NCBI RefSeq assembly: GCF_000816105.1
Contig: NZ_CP007140.1
Coordinates: 806,001 to 870,000, forward strand
Source of the DNA: Thermococcus guaymasensis DSM 11113
Lineage (GTDB): Archaea > Methanobacteriota_B > Thermococci > Thermococcales > Thermococcaceae
Length of the DNA: 64,000 bases
Reading direction: 5' to 3'
Shown: one piece after another, positions 54,557-62,264 of the stretch
Layout: every line of letters begins with the position of its first letter
Position numbering within the stretch: the first letter of the stretch is position 1
The notes under the pieces: model-generated
The model's database searches: none
The model's input: only the letters and a program-made list of their open reading frames with translations
What the model was told of the DNA's origin: nothing
Position numbers and translations under genes: made by a program

Positions 54557-54907
54557 GTGAGACGCTGGAAGATGGGCCTCCAGGAGGAGTATCTCAGGGC
54601 GATAGCAGAGGGGAAAAAGAGGATTGAAGGCAGATTGTACGACGAGAAGAGGCAGGTGATAAAGCCCGGAGACGAAATAGTCTTCGAGAACAAGCTCGTC
54701 TGTGTCGTCAAAGACATGAGGGTCTACTCGTCCTTCAGGGAGATGCTGGAGAAGGAGGGCCTTGAGAACGTCCTGCCGGGAGTGAAGAGCATCGAGGAGG
54801 GCGTTAAGGTCTACAGGCGCTTTTATTCGGAGGAGAAGGAGAAGAAGTACGGGGTCGTTGCAATAGAGGTCGAGCCGGTGGCGTGGATTGGGGAGCCGTT
54901 AGAATGA
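54557..54907 (+). CDS. ASCH-domain protein
   Basis: 116 residues with the PUA-like ASCH fold: MRRWKMGLQEEYLRAIAEGK, KRIEGRLYDEKRQVIKPGDE and VVAIEVEPVAW. ASCH proteins bind RNA, and some hydrolyse N4-acetylcytidine. Pairing with a TAN1-like THUMP protein, whose relatives help make N4-acetylcytidine in tRNA, is suggestive but unproven. GTG start preceded by GGGGGTGTTG. Confidence 0.82.
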   Translation: MRRWKMGLQEEYLRAIAEGKKRIEGRLYDEKRQVIKPGDEIVFENKLVCVVKDMRVYSSFREMLEKEGLENVLPGVKSIEEGVKVYRRFYSEEKEKKYGVVAIEVEPVAWIGEPLE

Positions 54908-55081
54908 GGTAATCCCCTGTTCCCATTTCTCGAACTCTTCCTCAACAGTTTTGAGGGTTTCAAGGGCTATGAGGTACTCCTCCTCGCTCAGAATTCCCAT
55001 GATTTTCTCAAGCACCCAAAGCGTTTCCTTCCTTTTCTTCCATAACAACACCCCTGCAAAGACTACATAAATAAACTGCAA
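54899..55081 (-). CDS. Possible small protein
   Basis: 60 codons between the ASCH and DUF433 genes on the opposite strand. The C-terminal half is amphipathic and protein-like (MGILSEEEYLIALETLKTVE); the N-terminal start is uncertain, with no good ribosome-binding site and internal GTG, TTG and ATG alternatives. A TATA-like TTTATTTATG (minus strand, about 55062-55072) lies upstream of the internal starts. It overlaps the ASCH 3' end by nine bases. Confidence 0.35.
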   Translation of the reverse strand: MQFIYVVFAGVLLWKKRKETLWVLEKIMGILSEEEYLIALETLKTVEEEFEKWEQGITSF

Positions 55082-55115
55082 AAAGCGTTTTAAGGTTACG
55101 GCTTAAGATACAAAC

Positions 55116-55352
55116 ATGATGATTGACGACAGAATTGAGATAAACCCCAAGAAAATGGGCGGTAAGCCCGTCATCAAGGGGACGAGGATTCCCGTTTACT
55201 TCATACTCGAACTCCTCGCCAACGGCTGGAGCTTTGAGGATATACTTGAGAGCTACCCTCAGCTGACGAAGGAAGACCTAAATGCTCTTCTAGAAGGTTA
55301 TAAAGAAAGAAGAAATCACAGATACCTCTCCTTCACCCACCTGATGAAGTAG
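55116..55352 (+). CDS. DUF433-type antitoxin, apparently without toxin
   Basis: 78 residues with the DUF433 pattern: IEINPKKMGGKPVIKGTRIP, LANGWSFEDILESYPQLTKE and DLNALLEGY. These are VapB-like antitoxins usually followed by a DUF5615 or Mut7-C PIN-like toxin. Here the reading frame ends inside the 3' end of the convergent carboxypeptidase gene and no toxin follows. The final dozen residues (NHRYLSFTHLMK) look non-native, suggesting the original end was lost. Confidence 0.75.
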   Translation: MMIDDRIEINPKKMGGKPVIKGTRIPVYFILELLANGWSFEDILESYPQLTKEDLNALLEGYKERRNHRYLSFTHLMK

Positions 55353-56815
55353 TCCGGGTTCAGCTCCTCGCCGATGGCCTTCTTCAGGAGCTCCTTCGGC
55401 GGGTAGATGCTTCCCCAGCGGTGTATCTTCTCCCTCAACCAGGCCTTGATGGGCTCGAACTCCGCTTTAGCAACTTTTTCCTCGAAGTCGGGGATGTCCT
55501 TCTTCATGTGATAGTAGAACTGAGCCGAGAGGAGCGTTCCGATACTGTAGGTCGGGAAGTAGCCTATCGTTCCGTGCGCCCAGTGGATGTCCTGGAGTAT
55601 TCCCTCGGCGTAGGTCTTCGGCCTTATGCCGAGGAGCCTCTCCATCTCCTCGTTCCAGAGCTCTGGTAAGTCTTTGGCCTTAACGCCCTCGTTGAGCATC
55701 ATCCTCTCGAGCTTGAAGCGGAGCAGTATGTGGAAGTTGTAGGTGACGACATCTGATTCAGTCCTTATGAAGTCCGGCCTGACCATGTTGAAGTACAGGT
55801 AGACGTCCTCGGGCGTGTAGTTGCTTATGAAAGGCAGGTTCTCCTTCAGGACTGGGTAGATAAGCCCGGCAAACTCCCTTGAGCGTCCAATTATGTTCTC
55901 CCAGAACCTGCTCTGGCTCTCGTGGATTCCGAGGGAAACCCCGCCGGCTATCGGGCTGAACATGAACCTCTCGTCCCCCTGGAGCTCGTAGAGCGCGTGT
56001 CCGAACTCATGGACGGTGCTCAGGACAGTCCTCCTGAAGTCGTAGCCCTCGTAGCGGGTGGTTATTCTAACGTCGCGGATTCCAAACTCTGTGGTGAACG
56101 GGTGGGCCGAAACGTCGAGCCTTGAACGGACGCCGAGCGGGAAGCCGAACTTCTGGAGAATCCAGAGGTTGACCTTTTCCATCTGCTCTTTCTCATAGCG
56201 CTCCTTCTCGAGCGGGTGGCTCTGCGGGACTTTGCCCTCCTCCATTATCTTCTCAAGGAGGGGCTTTAGTTCTTTTTCGAGCTTGTCGAACATGCGCTCG
56301 ACGTCCTTGGTGGTAGTCCCCTCCTCGTAGAGGTCGAGAAGGGCATCGTAGGGTTCGTCCTCGTAGCCGAGATACTCGGCGGCCCTCTTGGCGAGGTCTA
56401 TGATTTTGTCGAGCCAGGGCTCGAACTTTGAGTAGTCGTCGGTTCTCTTAGCCTCCTCCCAGGCCTTGGTCGCCTGGCTCGTTACCTCGCTCATCTCCCT
56501 GAGGAACTCTGGCGGGAAGGCCTTGTTAATCCTTATCTGCCTGTCGAGAACCCTAACAACACCGCGCTCGTATTCGTTGAGGTTCTCAAGGCCCTTGGCT
56601 TTCTCGACGAGTTCCACAAAGTCCGGTTTGAGGAGGAACTCTTGGCTGAGAACTGAGAGTTCTCCTTGGGCAACGCTCCTCTCAAGGATTCCCTCCTTCG
56701 GCATGTTGACCTCCATGTCCCAGCTGAGAACGCTCTGGGCGTGGCCGATGGCCCAGATGCGCCTGTACTTGGTCAGAATCTCTTTAATAGTTTCGTTCTG
56801 GAAAACGGTCTCCAT
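55316..56815 (-). CDS. Thermostable carboxypeptidase, M32 (Taq) family
   Basis: 499 residues, the usual length of the Pyrococcus enzyme. It removes C-terminal amino acids with a broad specificity. Zinc site HEFGHALYE with a downstream conserved glutamate region GIHESQSRFWENIIGRS, plus DVRITTRY and the M32 end motif TYSIGTLLSAQFY. ATG 56815 is preceded by GGTGGTATC; the open frame extends 40 codons further without support. Cytoplasmic, peptide catabolism. Confidence 0.93.
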   Translation of the reverse strand: METVFQNETIKEILTKYRRIWAIGHAQSVLSWDMEVNMPKEGILERSVAQGELSVLSQEFLLKPDFVELVEKAKGLENLNEYERGVVRVLDRQIRINKAFPPEFLREMSEVTSQATKAWEEAKRTDDYSKFEPWLDKIIDLAKRAAEYLGYEDEPYDALLDLYEEGTTTKDVERMFDKLEKELKPLLEKIMEEGKVPQSHPLEKERYEKEQMEKVNLWILQKFGFPLGVRSRLDVSAHPFTTEFGIRDVRITTRYEGYDFRRTVLSTVHEFGHALYELQGDERFMFSPIAGGVSLGIHESQSRFWENIIGRSREFAGLIYPVLKENLPFISNYTPEDVYLYFNMVRPDFIRTESDVVTYNFHILLRFKLERMMLNEGVKAKDLPELWNEEMERLLGIRPKTYAEGILQDIHWAHGTIGYFPTYSIGTLLSAQFYYHMKKDIPDFEEKVAKAEFEPIKAWLREKIHRWGSIYPPKELLKKAIGEELNPDYFIRWVKERYL

Positions 56816-56961
56816 GAGATACCACCGAAAAATTTTGGACGTAGTAACTTTTAAACCTTTTCGATGGACATCTAAACGGAGGGGTAGAAGTCGATTACTC
56901 AACCGGAAACCGCTTAAAGGGACGGTCGTAGTCACCGAAAAACGCGCAGTTGGTGGTGAGG

Positions 56962-57795
56962 ATGAAGCTCGACTTAGTCGTCCTGGGACACGTTTCCGTT
57001 GACCATATCATATTTCCGGGAAAGGAAGAGATACTCCTGCCTGGCGGAGCTGCGGCGGCCGTTGCGACCTCTGCTGCCCTTGCCGGTGCAAGAGTGGGTC
57101 TCGTGACCAAAGTCGGCGAGGACTTTCCCGAGGAATGGATGGAAAAGCTAGCTTCTCTCCTCGACGTGCGGGGAGTCCAGATCCTGCCTGGAAAGACCAT
57201 CCACATCTACATGATTTACCACGAGGACGGGAGCGTTGATGCACCGGTAGATATGGGAGTAGCCGAGAAGATGGGGGAGACACCGATTCCAGAGGAGTAC
57301 ATGGAAGCAGAGGTCTTCCACATAGCCCCTATTCCGCCGGAGGAGCAGTTGAAGGCCGTTAAAAGGCTTGAAGGGAAGAGGATAAGCCTCGACTTCAACC
57401 CGACGTATATGGACGACTATCGGGAGAAAAGAGACCTCATGAGAGAAATCGTCTCGCGGGCCGAGGTGGTCTTCCCGAACGAGAGGGAGGCACTTGTCAT
57501 AACCCGCGCGGAGAGCGTTGAGGAGGCCGCAGAGGTTCTCCACGACTGGGGGGCAAAAATCGTTGTCATAACCCGTGGCGAGAAGGGAGTCCTTGTCTAC
57601 GACGGGCAGTTCAGGGAGTTCCCTGCACTTCCAATAAGGCCCGAGGAAATCGTTGACCCCACCGGTGCAGGGGACGCCTTTGCAGGAGGCTTCCTGGCAG
57701 GCTACTCCGGGGGAGAGCCACTGGAAGTCTGCGTAAAGCTCGGACTGGAGCTGGCGAGGGAAGTCCTGAAGAAAAAGGGGAGCTGGAGCGTTTAG
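56962..57795 (+). CDS. PfkB-family kinase (second copy)
   Basis: 277 residues, only distantly similar to the 15 kb copy. Signatures: LPGGAAAAVATSAALAGARV near residue 28 and DPTGAGDAFAGGFLAGYSGG near 232 with the catalytic aspartate. ATG 56962 follows GGTGGTGAGG; TATA-like CGCTTAAAG lies about 50 bases upstream. The substrate may be a nucleoside or a sugar. Confidence 0.85.
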   Translation: MKLDLVVLGHVSVDHIIFPGKEEILLPGGAAAAVATSAALAGARVGLVTKVGEDFPEEWMEKLASLLDVRGVQILPGKTIHIYMIYHEDGSVDAPVDMGVAEKMGETPIPEEYMEAEVFHIAPIPPEEQLKAVKRLEGKRISLDFNPTYMDDYREKRDLMREIVSRAEVVFPNEREALVITRAESVEEAAEVLHDWGAKIVVITRGEKGVLVYDGQFREFPALPIRPEEIVDPTGAGDAFAGGFLAGYSGGEPLEVCVKLGLELAREVLKKKGSWSV

Positions 57796-58223
57796 CCCTC
57801 CCCTGCGGTTTTTGTAAACAGGTAAAGGGCCAGCACGAGGCCGGCCGCTATTGCGGTGACCTCCAGTTTGGGCAGGAAGGGGGATATCGTGTAGATCAAC
57901 AGGTACGTTGGAATGCTCAGGAAAGTTGCCAGTACCAGAACGGCGTAATGCTCATAAGGGGCCCTCTCCCTGTCCATCTGCCCCATTTCAACAGCCAGAA
58001 GTGCCAGTGCGACGATGGACAGCCCGAGTACTCCCCCGATATTTTTGTAAACGAGTATTATCCCCGTCCCAATCAGGAATATCATGCCAAAGAAGTGCCA
58101 GTGTATTCCTATCAACGCCAGCGGGAAAAGAAGGAGGGCCCATTCTCCTGCTGTGGTATAGAGCAGGTAACCTGAGAACACCAGGGGAATCAACGAGTAG
58201 AGCCTCCTTTGGAGCCTTCTCAT
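57792..58223 (-). CDS. Small membrane protein of the MoxR operon
   Basis: 143 residues with four to five hydrophobic helices, for example LIPLVFSGYLLYTTAGEWAL and VLGLSIVALALLAVEMG, and an HWHFFG motif. It overlaps the DUF58 gene by four bases (ATGA), so it is translationally coupled. No known family recognised. Confidence 0.72.
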   Translation of the reverse strand: MRRLQRRLYSLIPLVFSGYLLYTTAGEWALLLFPLALIGIHWHFFGMIFLIGTGIILVYKNIGGVLGLSIVALALLAVEMGQMDRERAPYEHYAVLVLATFLSIPTYLLIYTISPFLPKLEVTAIAAGLVLALYLFTKTAGEG

Positions 58224-59470
58224 AGGCGGATCACCTCTGCGATGGCGGCTTTTAGAGGTTTCTTGACATCCCAGTCTATTATAATGCCGTGGGCGGCCAT
58301 CTTTTTGAGGTGCGCCTTCCTCTTGAGCCTCAGTAGCTTGAGGGCCAGCTCTTCTTCCTTAGTTTTGGGCTCTACACCACTGTACGGATCTGGGGAAATC
58401 ACAACGACGCGGTAGCCGTAGGAAGCCATGGTTCTGAGGGCCTCCCTGCTCTCCTCGGTCTGAAGGGTGGAAAAGTAAAGGAGCTGTGCCCTGGGGGGAA
58501 AACGAGACCTGATAAGGTGCTCGACCTGGTAGGCTATCATATTGTTTTTGTCGGGCCGGGCCGTGCTGAGGAAGTCAATGCACTTGAAGAAGTGCCTCTT
58601 CCCGTAGTCAACGCGAACCCACAGGGGCACTGCCTCGGCCAGGAGCAGACCAAAGCTCGTTCCATTGTTTAGGGCGTTGAGCATTAGCGAGGCCGCAGCT
58701 CGGATGAGATAATCAAAGACCCTCTGGCTTTTGTAAGAGGCATCGACTATGAAAATGACGTCCACCTTTCTTTCGCTCTCGTATTCGTTGGCCATTATCC
58801 TGCCCGTCTTTGCGGTTGCCTTCCAGTTGATTATCTTCAGCGGGTCTCCTGGCTGGTAATCCCTTATTGCGTGGAACTCGACTCCTTCTCCGACTCTGGG
58901 AGATGGGAGCGGGCCCGCGGTGATCTTGGTGCCCTTGGTTGAGTAGGGTGTTGGGACGTCCTCGATGAGGGGCATACCTATGAGTTCCGTGTAGTGCTCT
59001 ATGAAGTGATCGAGCTTGAAGAAGCCCATTGGATCCCGGTAACTCACCCTCACGCCGTTGAATTCATGTATCCCTCGTTTGACCCTAACCTTGTACGTTA
59101 TTACCCGTTCTTCATCTTTTCCAAGCGAGAACACGTGTTCTCTGCTCCCCTCGACCAGTTCAAGGCCCTCCGGGAGGTCTTCTTCGATTTTGAGACTGGG
59201 TATCCTTGTACTGGACTTTATCCTAAGCTTTATCTCCGCGATCTCTCCTTCGAGCATCCTATCGTGGGGGATCTCCCTCTGGATTTCGAGCTTTATCCCC
59301 GGCCTGAAGAAGAACAGCGACACGAAGAATACCCAGAGTATTGGGAGCATCAGGTAGACTAACTCCCAGCGCAGGAACAAAAAGGCGGAGATCATTATAA
59401 CCCACATCGCGAACAGGGTCTCTGCCCCTCTCTCTGTCAGTTCGGGCTTGATTTCCTCTGCCATAGCCAT
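58220..59470 (-). CDS. DUF58 family protein
   Basis: 416 residues: two N-terminal membrane helices (about 22-58), an Ig-like segment (LEGEIAEIKLRIKSS), then the DUF58 core with FHAIRDYQPGDPLKIINWKA and a vWA-like fold (VDVIFIVDASYKS). Proteins of this type work with MoxR ATPases in membrane-associated complex assembly. The start overlaps the moxR stop (TGATG). Confidence 0.88.
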   Translation of the reverse strand: MAMAEEIKPELTERGAETLFAMWVIMISAFLFLRWELVYLMLPILWVFFVSLFFFRPGIKLEIQREIPHDRMLEGEIAEIKLRIKSSTRIPSLKIEEDLPEGLELVEGSREHVFSLGKDEERVITYKVRVKRGIHEFNGVRVSYRDPMGFFKLDHFIEHYTELIGMPLIEDVPTPYSTKGTKITAGPLPSPRVGEGVEFHAIRDYQPGDPLKIINWKATAKTGRIMANEYESERKVDVIFIVDASYKSQRVFDYLIRAAASLMLNALNNGTSFGLLLAEAVPLWVRVDYGKRHFFKCIDFLSTARPDKNNMIAYQVEHLIRSRFPPRAQLLYFSTLQTEESREALRTMASYGYRVVVISPDPYSGVEPKTKEEELALKLLRLKRKAHLKKMAAHGIIIDWDVKKPLKAAIAEVIRL

Positions 59471-60423
59471 CACTCGAACTTTGGAACTGGAACCCGGTCG
59501 AGGACCTTCTCCATTATACTCTCTTGACTGACCCTTGTGTACCAGAGCTCGCGCTTGAGGATGAGCCTGTGACTCAGTGCGGGAACGGCAACGGCTTTGA
59601 CGTCATCGGGGATTACGTAGTCCCTTCCGTTGAGTGCCGCGTATGCCCTAGAGAGCTTGAGCAGGGCCAAGCTTCCCCTTGGGGATGCACCAACCTCGAT
59701 CTCCTTCTTGTCCTCTCGCGTTGCGGTGACGATGTTGGTTATGTACTCTAGAATCGCATCGCTTACGTAGACGTCTTCGATGGCTTTCTGCATCTCCACG
59801 ACTTCCCTGGGCGTCGTTACAGACTGGATATCTACCTCTTCCTTCTTCCTTTCCATCCTCCGGCGCAGTATCTCGATTTCTTCCTCCTTGCTTGGATAGC
59901 CGACGCGCAGTCTGACGAGGAAACGGTCGAGCTGGGCCTCGGGCAGGGGATAAGTGCCCTCCTGTTCTATCGGGTTCTGTGTGGCTATAACTATGAAGGG
60001 CTCTGGGAGCTCGTAGGTCTTGCCTTCAACCGTCACCTGTCTCTCCTGCATTGCTTCAAGCAGAGCGGACTGGGTCTTCGGGGGAGCGCGGTTTATCTCG
60101 TCCGCGAGGAGGACGTTGGTGAAGACAGGTCCCTTCCTGAACTCGAACTCAAGGGTTTTCTGGTTGAAGACTGAAACGCCGAGTATATCGCTTGGGAGCA
60201 GATCCGGCGTAAACTGGACACGCCTGAACTCGACCCCAAGGGCTCTGGCGAAGCTCTTGGCCATGAGGGTCTTTGCAAGGCCTGGCAGATCCTCCAGCAG
60301 GATGTGGCCGTCTGCCAGGATCGTCGTCAGTATAAGCTTGAGCACCTCGTCCTTTCCAACTATTGCCTTCTTAACTTCCTTAAGGACTTCGTTACCCTTC
60401 AGTTGAACTTCCTCAACTTTCAT
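59470..60423 (-). CDS. moxR: MoxR-family AAA+ ATPase
   Basis: 317 residues. The P-loop DLPGLAKT is slightly unusual, as in many MoxR proteins. Walker [21 protein letters not shown], sensor 1 [20 protein letters not shown], arginine finger [10 protein letters not shown] and sensor 2 [11 protein letters not shown] are all present. MoxR chaperones help mature metal-containing or membrane complexes. Third gene of a five-gene operon (DUF4129-like, small TM, MoxR, DUF58, small TM). Confidence 0.93.
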   Translation of the reverse strand: MKVEEVQLKGNEVLKEVKKAIVGKDEVLKLILTTILADGHILLEDLPGLAKTLMAKSFARALGVEFRRVQFTPDLLPSDILGVSVFNQKTLEFEFRKGPVFTNVLLADEINRAPPKTQSALLEAMQERQVTVEGKTYELPEPFIVIATQNPIEQEGTYPLPEAQLDRFLVRLRVGYPSKEEEIEILRRRMERKKEEVDIQSVTTPREVVEMQKAIEDVYVSDAILEYITNIVTATREDKKEIEVGASPRGSLALLKLSRAYAALNGRDYVIPDDVKAVAVPALSHRLILKRELWYTRVSQESIMEKVLDRVPVPKFE

Positions 60424-60844
60424 TTATGTCCACCTCAACAACCTTCAAGGCCTTCTCAAGGTTCTCCAAAAAATCCCCCTCCTTCTCAAGTAGGAGGAGG
60501 GCTTTGTTGGGCTTTTCATGGAGCCCCCTATATGTCTTGGCTTGATCGTCCGAAAGGGTCATGTAGATCTCGATTATTTGCTCTTTCAGTATTGACCTGG
60601 AGAGGGGGCTTTTCTTTGCTTTCTCGATTATCTTGGCGATCCTTTTGACTTCGTCTCTTCTCTTTACACTCTGCCTTCTGGTAACGGAGGGGTACGAAAT
60701 CTTTAGCTCTTCTCCGAAGAGGTATGCGAGTGTGATAAGCGATAATGCCAGCACAGAGAGCCACCTGAGCATATATGTCCCAAACACCACGCCCCCTATC
60801 AGGGGCAGGGAGATTAGGATCAGAAACGATTTACGTATTTTCAT
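60413..60844 (-). CDS. Membrane-anchored helical protein of the MoxR operon
   Basis: 143 residues with two hydrophobic helices near the N-terminus ([20 protein letters not shown] and [16 protein letters not shown]) and a charged, helical C-terminal domain ([19 protein letters not shown]). It overlaps the genes on both sides by 11-14 bases. Family not recognised. Confidence 0.72.
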   Translation of the reverse strand: MKIRKSFLILISLPLIGGVVFGTYMLRWLSVLALSLITLAYLFGEELKISYPSVTRRQSVKRRDEVKRIAKIIEKAKKSPLSRSILKEQIIEIYMTLSDDQAKTYRGLHEKPNKALLLLEKEGDFLENLEKALKVVEVDINES

Positions 60845-61682
60845 CCATCCCCCTCCTGATCTCCCTGTAGAGGCTCAAAGCCCGTTCAGCGTCTTCCCAG
60901 GTTACTTTTTCGGGTGCGTACTTGGCCTTCTCAAACAGTCTTGTCAGCTCGGTGAAGGCTTCCTTCCTGAACCTTACCCGCCTCGCGTGCTCCCAGTGAG
61001 TCCAGCTCTCCTTGTATGGAACGCCGAGCACCTCAAGCCAGAGGACAGCGTTCTTGTATATTCCAACAACGGCCTCCCTCGGGTCGCTGAACATATCGAG
61101 ACCCAGCTCCCCCACTTTTCTGTCGAAAAGCTCGGCCCTGCGCCTCATCTCCCGAAGCTTCCTTTTCTTGAGGGCATCGCGGTAGTAGGCAACCGCAAAG
61201 TAAGCAACAACCACTACAAAAACGATAATGGTGGCGTAGAGAATGTAAACGGGCGAAGAAAAGACTGTGGAGGTAGCGTTTGTTGAAGTGACGTTATATT
61301 TGGGAAGCGCCGGTCCGCTCACGGAAGCGTGGTTGGTGGTGGCGTTGAAGGACGAGTTGGAAGGGAGGGGAGTCTTTTTTTGACCCATAACAAAGAAAAC
61401 AAAATAATATCCGAGAAGCCCGATAAAAATTGCAATCCACGAAATCGAAGACGAGAGTTTAGATTCCCTCTTGGAACTGATGTCTCGCCAGCTTAGGAAT
61501 ATAAAGAGGAGGGCCAGCACCGAGACTATCGTGGCGGCACTCAGAAGGATTCCTATTGATGACCCTATTGATGACGCAGAAGTTCTTTTCAACTCCTCCG
61601 TCTTTACGCTGTACCCCATTAGAAGTGTCATCAATAAAAACAGAAGAACCAGCAGGAGCAGTGACTTTACCCGGATGGACAT
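60831..61682 (-). CDS. DUF4129-type membrane protein
   Basis: 283 residues with an N-terminal helix, two middle helices, a Ser/Thr/Asn-rich external loop (NSSFNATTNHASVSG) and a fourth helix (ILYATIIVFVVVVAYFAVAY). The C-terminal DUF4129-like domain runs DPREAVVGIYKNAVLWLEVL and [16 protein letters not shown] 61682 (MSIRVKSLL) follows GTGATG. First gene of the MoxR operon, transcribed from a promoter shared with the divergent DUF2118 gene. Confidence 0.78.
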   Translation of the reverse strand: MSIRVKSLLLLVLLFLLMTLLMGYSVKTEELKRTSASSIGSSIGILLSAATIVSVLALLFIFLSWRDISSKRESKLSSSISWIAIFIGLLGYYFVFFVMGQKKTPLPSNSSFNATTNHASVSGPALPKYNVTSTNATSTVFSSPVYILYATIIVFVVVVAYFAVAYYRDALKKRKLREMRRRAELFDRKVGELGLDMFSDPREAVVGIYKNAVLWLEVLGVPYKESWTHWEHARRVRFRKEAFTELTRLFEKAKYAPEKVTWEDAERALSLYREIRRGMDENT

Positions 61683-61710
61683 TTTCATCACATACAGTGG
61701 GAAGAGCACG

Positions 61711-61727
61711 TTTAAAAGCTTTTATGC
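61711..61727. promoter_or_regulatory. Back-to-back TATA boxes
   Basis: TTTAAAAGCTTTTATGC can serve as TATA element in both directions, for the MoxR operon to the left and the DUF2118 gene to the right. Confidence 0.5.
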
Positions 61728-61748
61728 AAGTTAAACCTTGGTGGTAGC

Positions 61749-62243
61749 ATGGAGAAGGTTCCAAAGCTCTACGTCGAGAGCACAAGGGAGGAGTGCGTGA
61801 AGGACGGGAAAGTAACCGGCGACTGCGTGATAATAGACGGCAACGTAGAGGCGTGGCTCAGGAAGGGAGAGCCCGTGCCTGAGTTCGTGAGCGAGAAGGC
61901 AAAGTTCCTCATCAAGGAAGTCTACGACCGCTTTTACCTCTACGTTGACAGGACAGAGCACAAGATGAGCGCAGACGCTATCCTCGTTCTCCCTGATGGC
62001 AGGACAAGGATTTACCTCAAGAAGGGCGACGAGCTGATGCTTCTTCCCGTTGAAGGCTTCACGAAGACATTGATAGCGAACGTCGGGAACAGGGTGAGGA
62101 CGGGCGATGCCTTCGCGGCGGTAACGACAAGAAAAGGAGAAGTCCACTACCTGAAGCCGCCGAGGAACGGGACGGTGGTCTTCATAGACGAGATAACCAA
62201 CAGGCCCCACTACGTCTACTACATCCTCCCGGAGGAGTACTGA
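61749..62243 (+). CDS. DUF2118 family protein
   Basis: 164 residues, an archaeal family with a biotinyl/lipoyl-like hammerhead: GNRVRTGDAFAAVTTRKGEV and VHYLKPPRNGTVVFIDE. The usual lysine-carrying MKM motif is absent; KPPRNG occupies that turn. Function unknown. GGTGGTAGC precedes the ATG. The TnpB element begins just after its stop. Confidence 0.82.
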   Translation: MEKVPKLYVESTREECVKDGKVTGDCVIIDGNVEAWLRKGEPVPEFVSEKAKFLIKEVYDRFYLYVDRTEHKMSADAILVLPDGRTRIYLKKGDELMLLPVEGFTKTLIANVGNRVRTGDAFAAVTTRKGEVHYLKPPRNGTVVFIDEITNRPHYVYYILPEEY

Positions 62244-62264
62244 CCTCCTCCCCACCTTGGAAGG

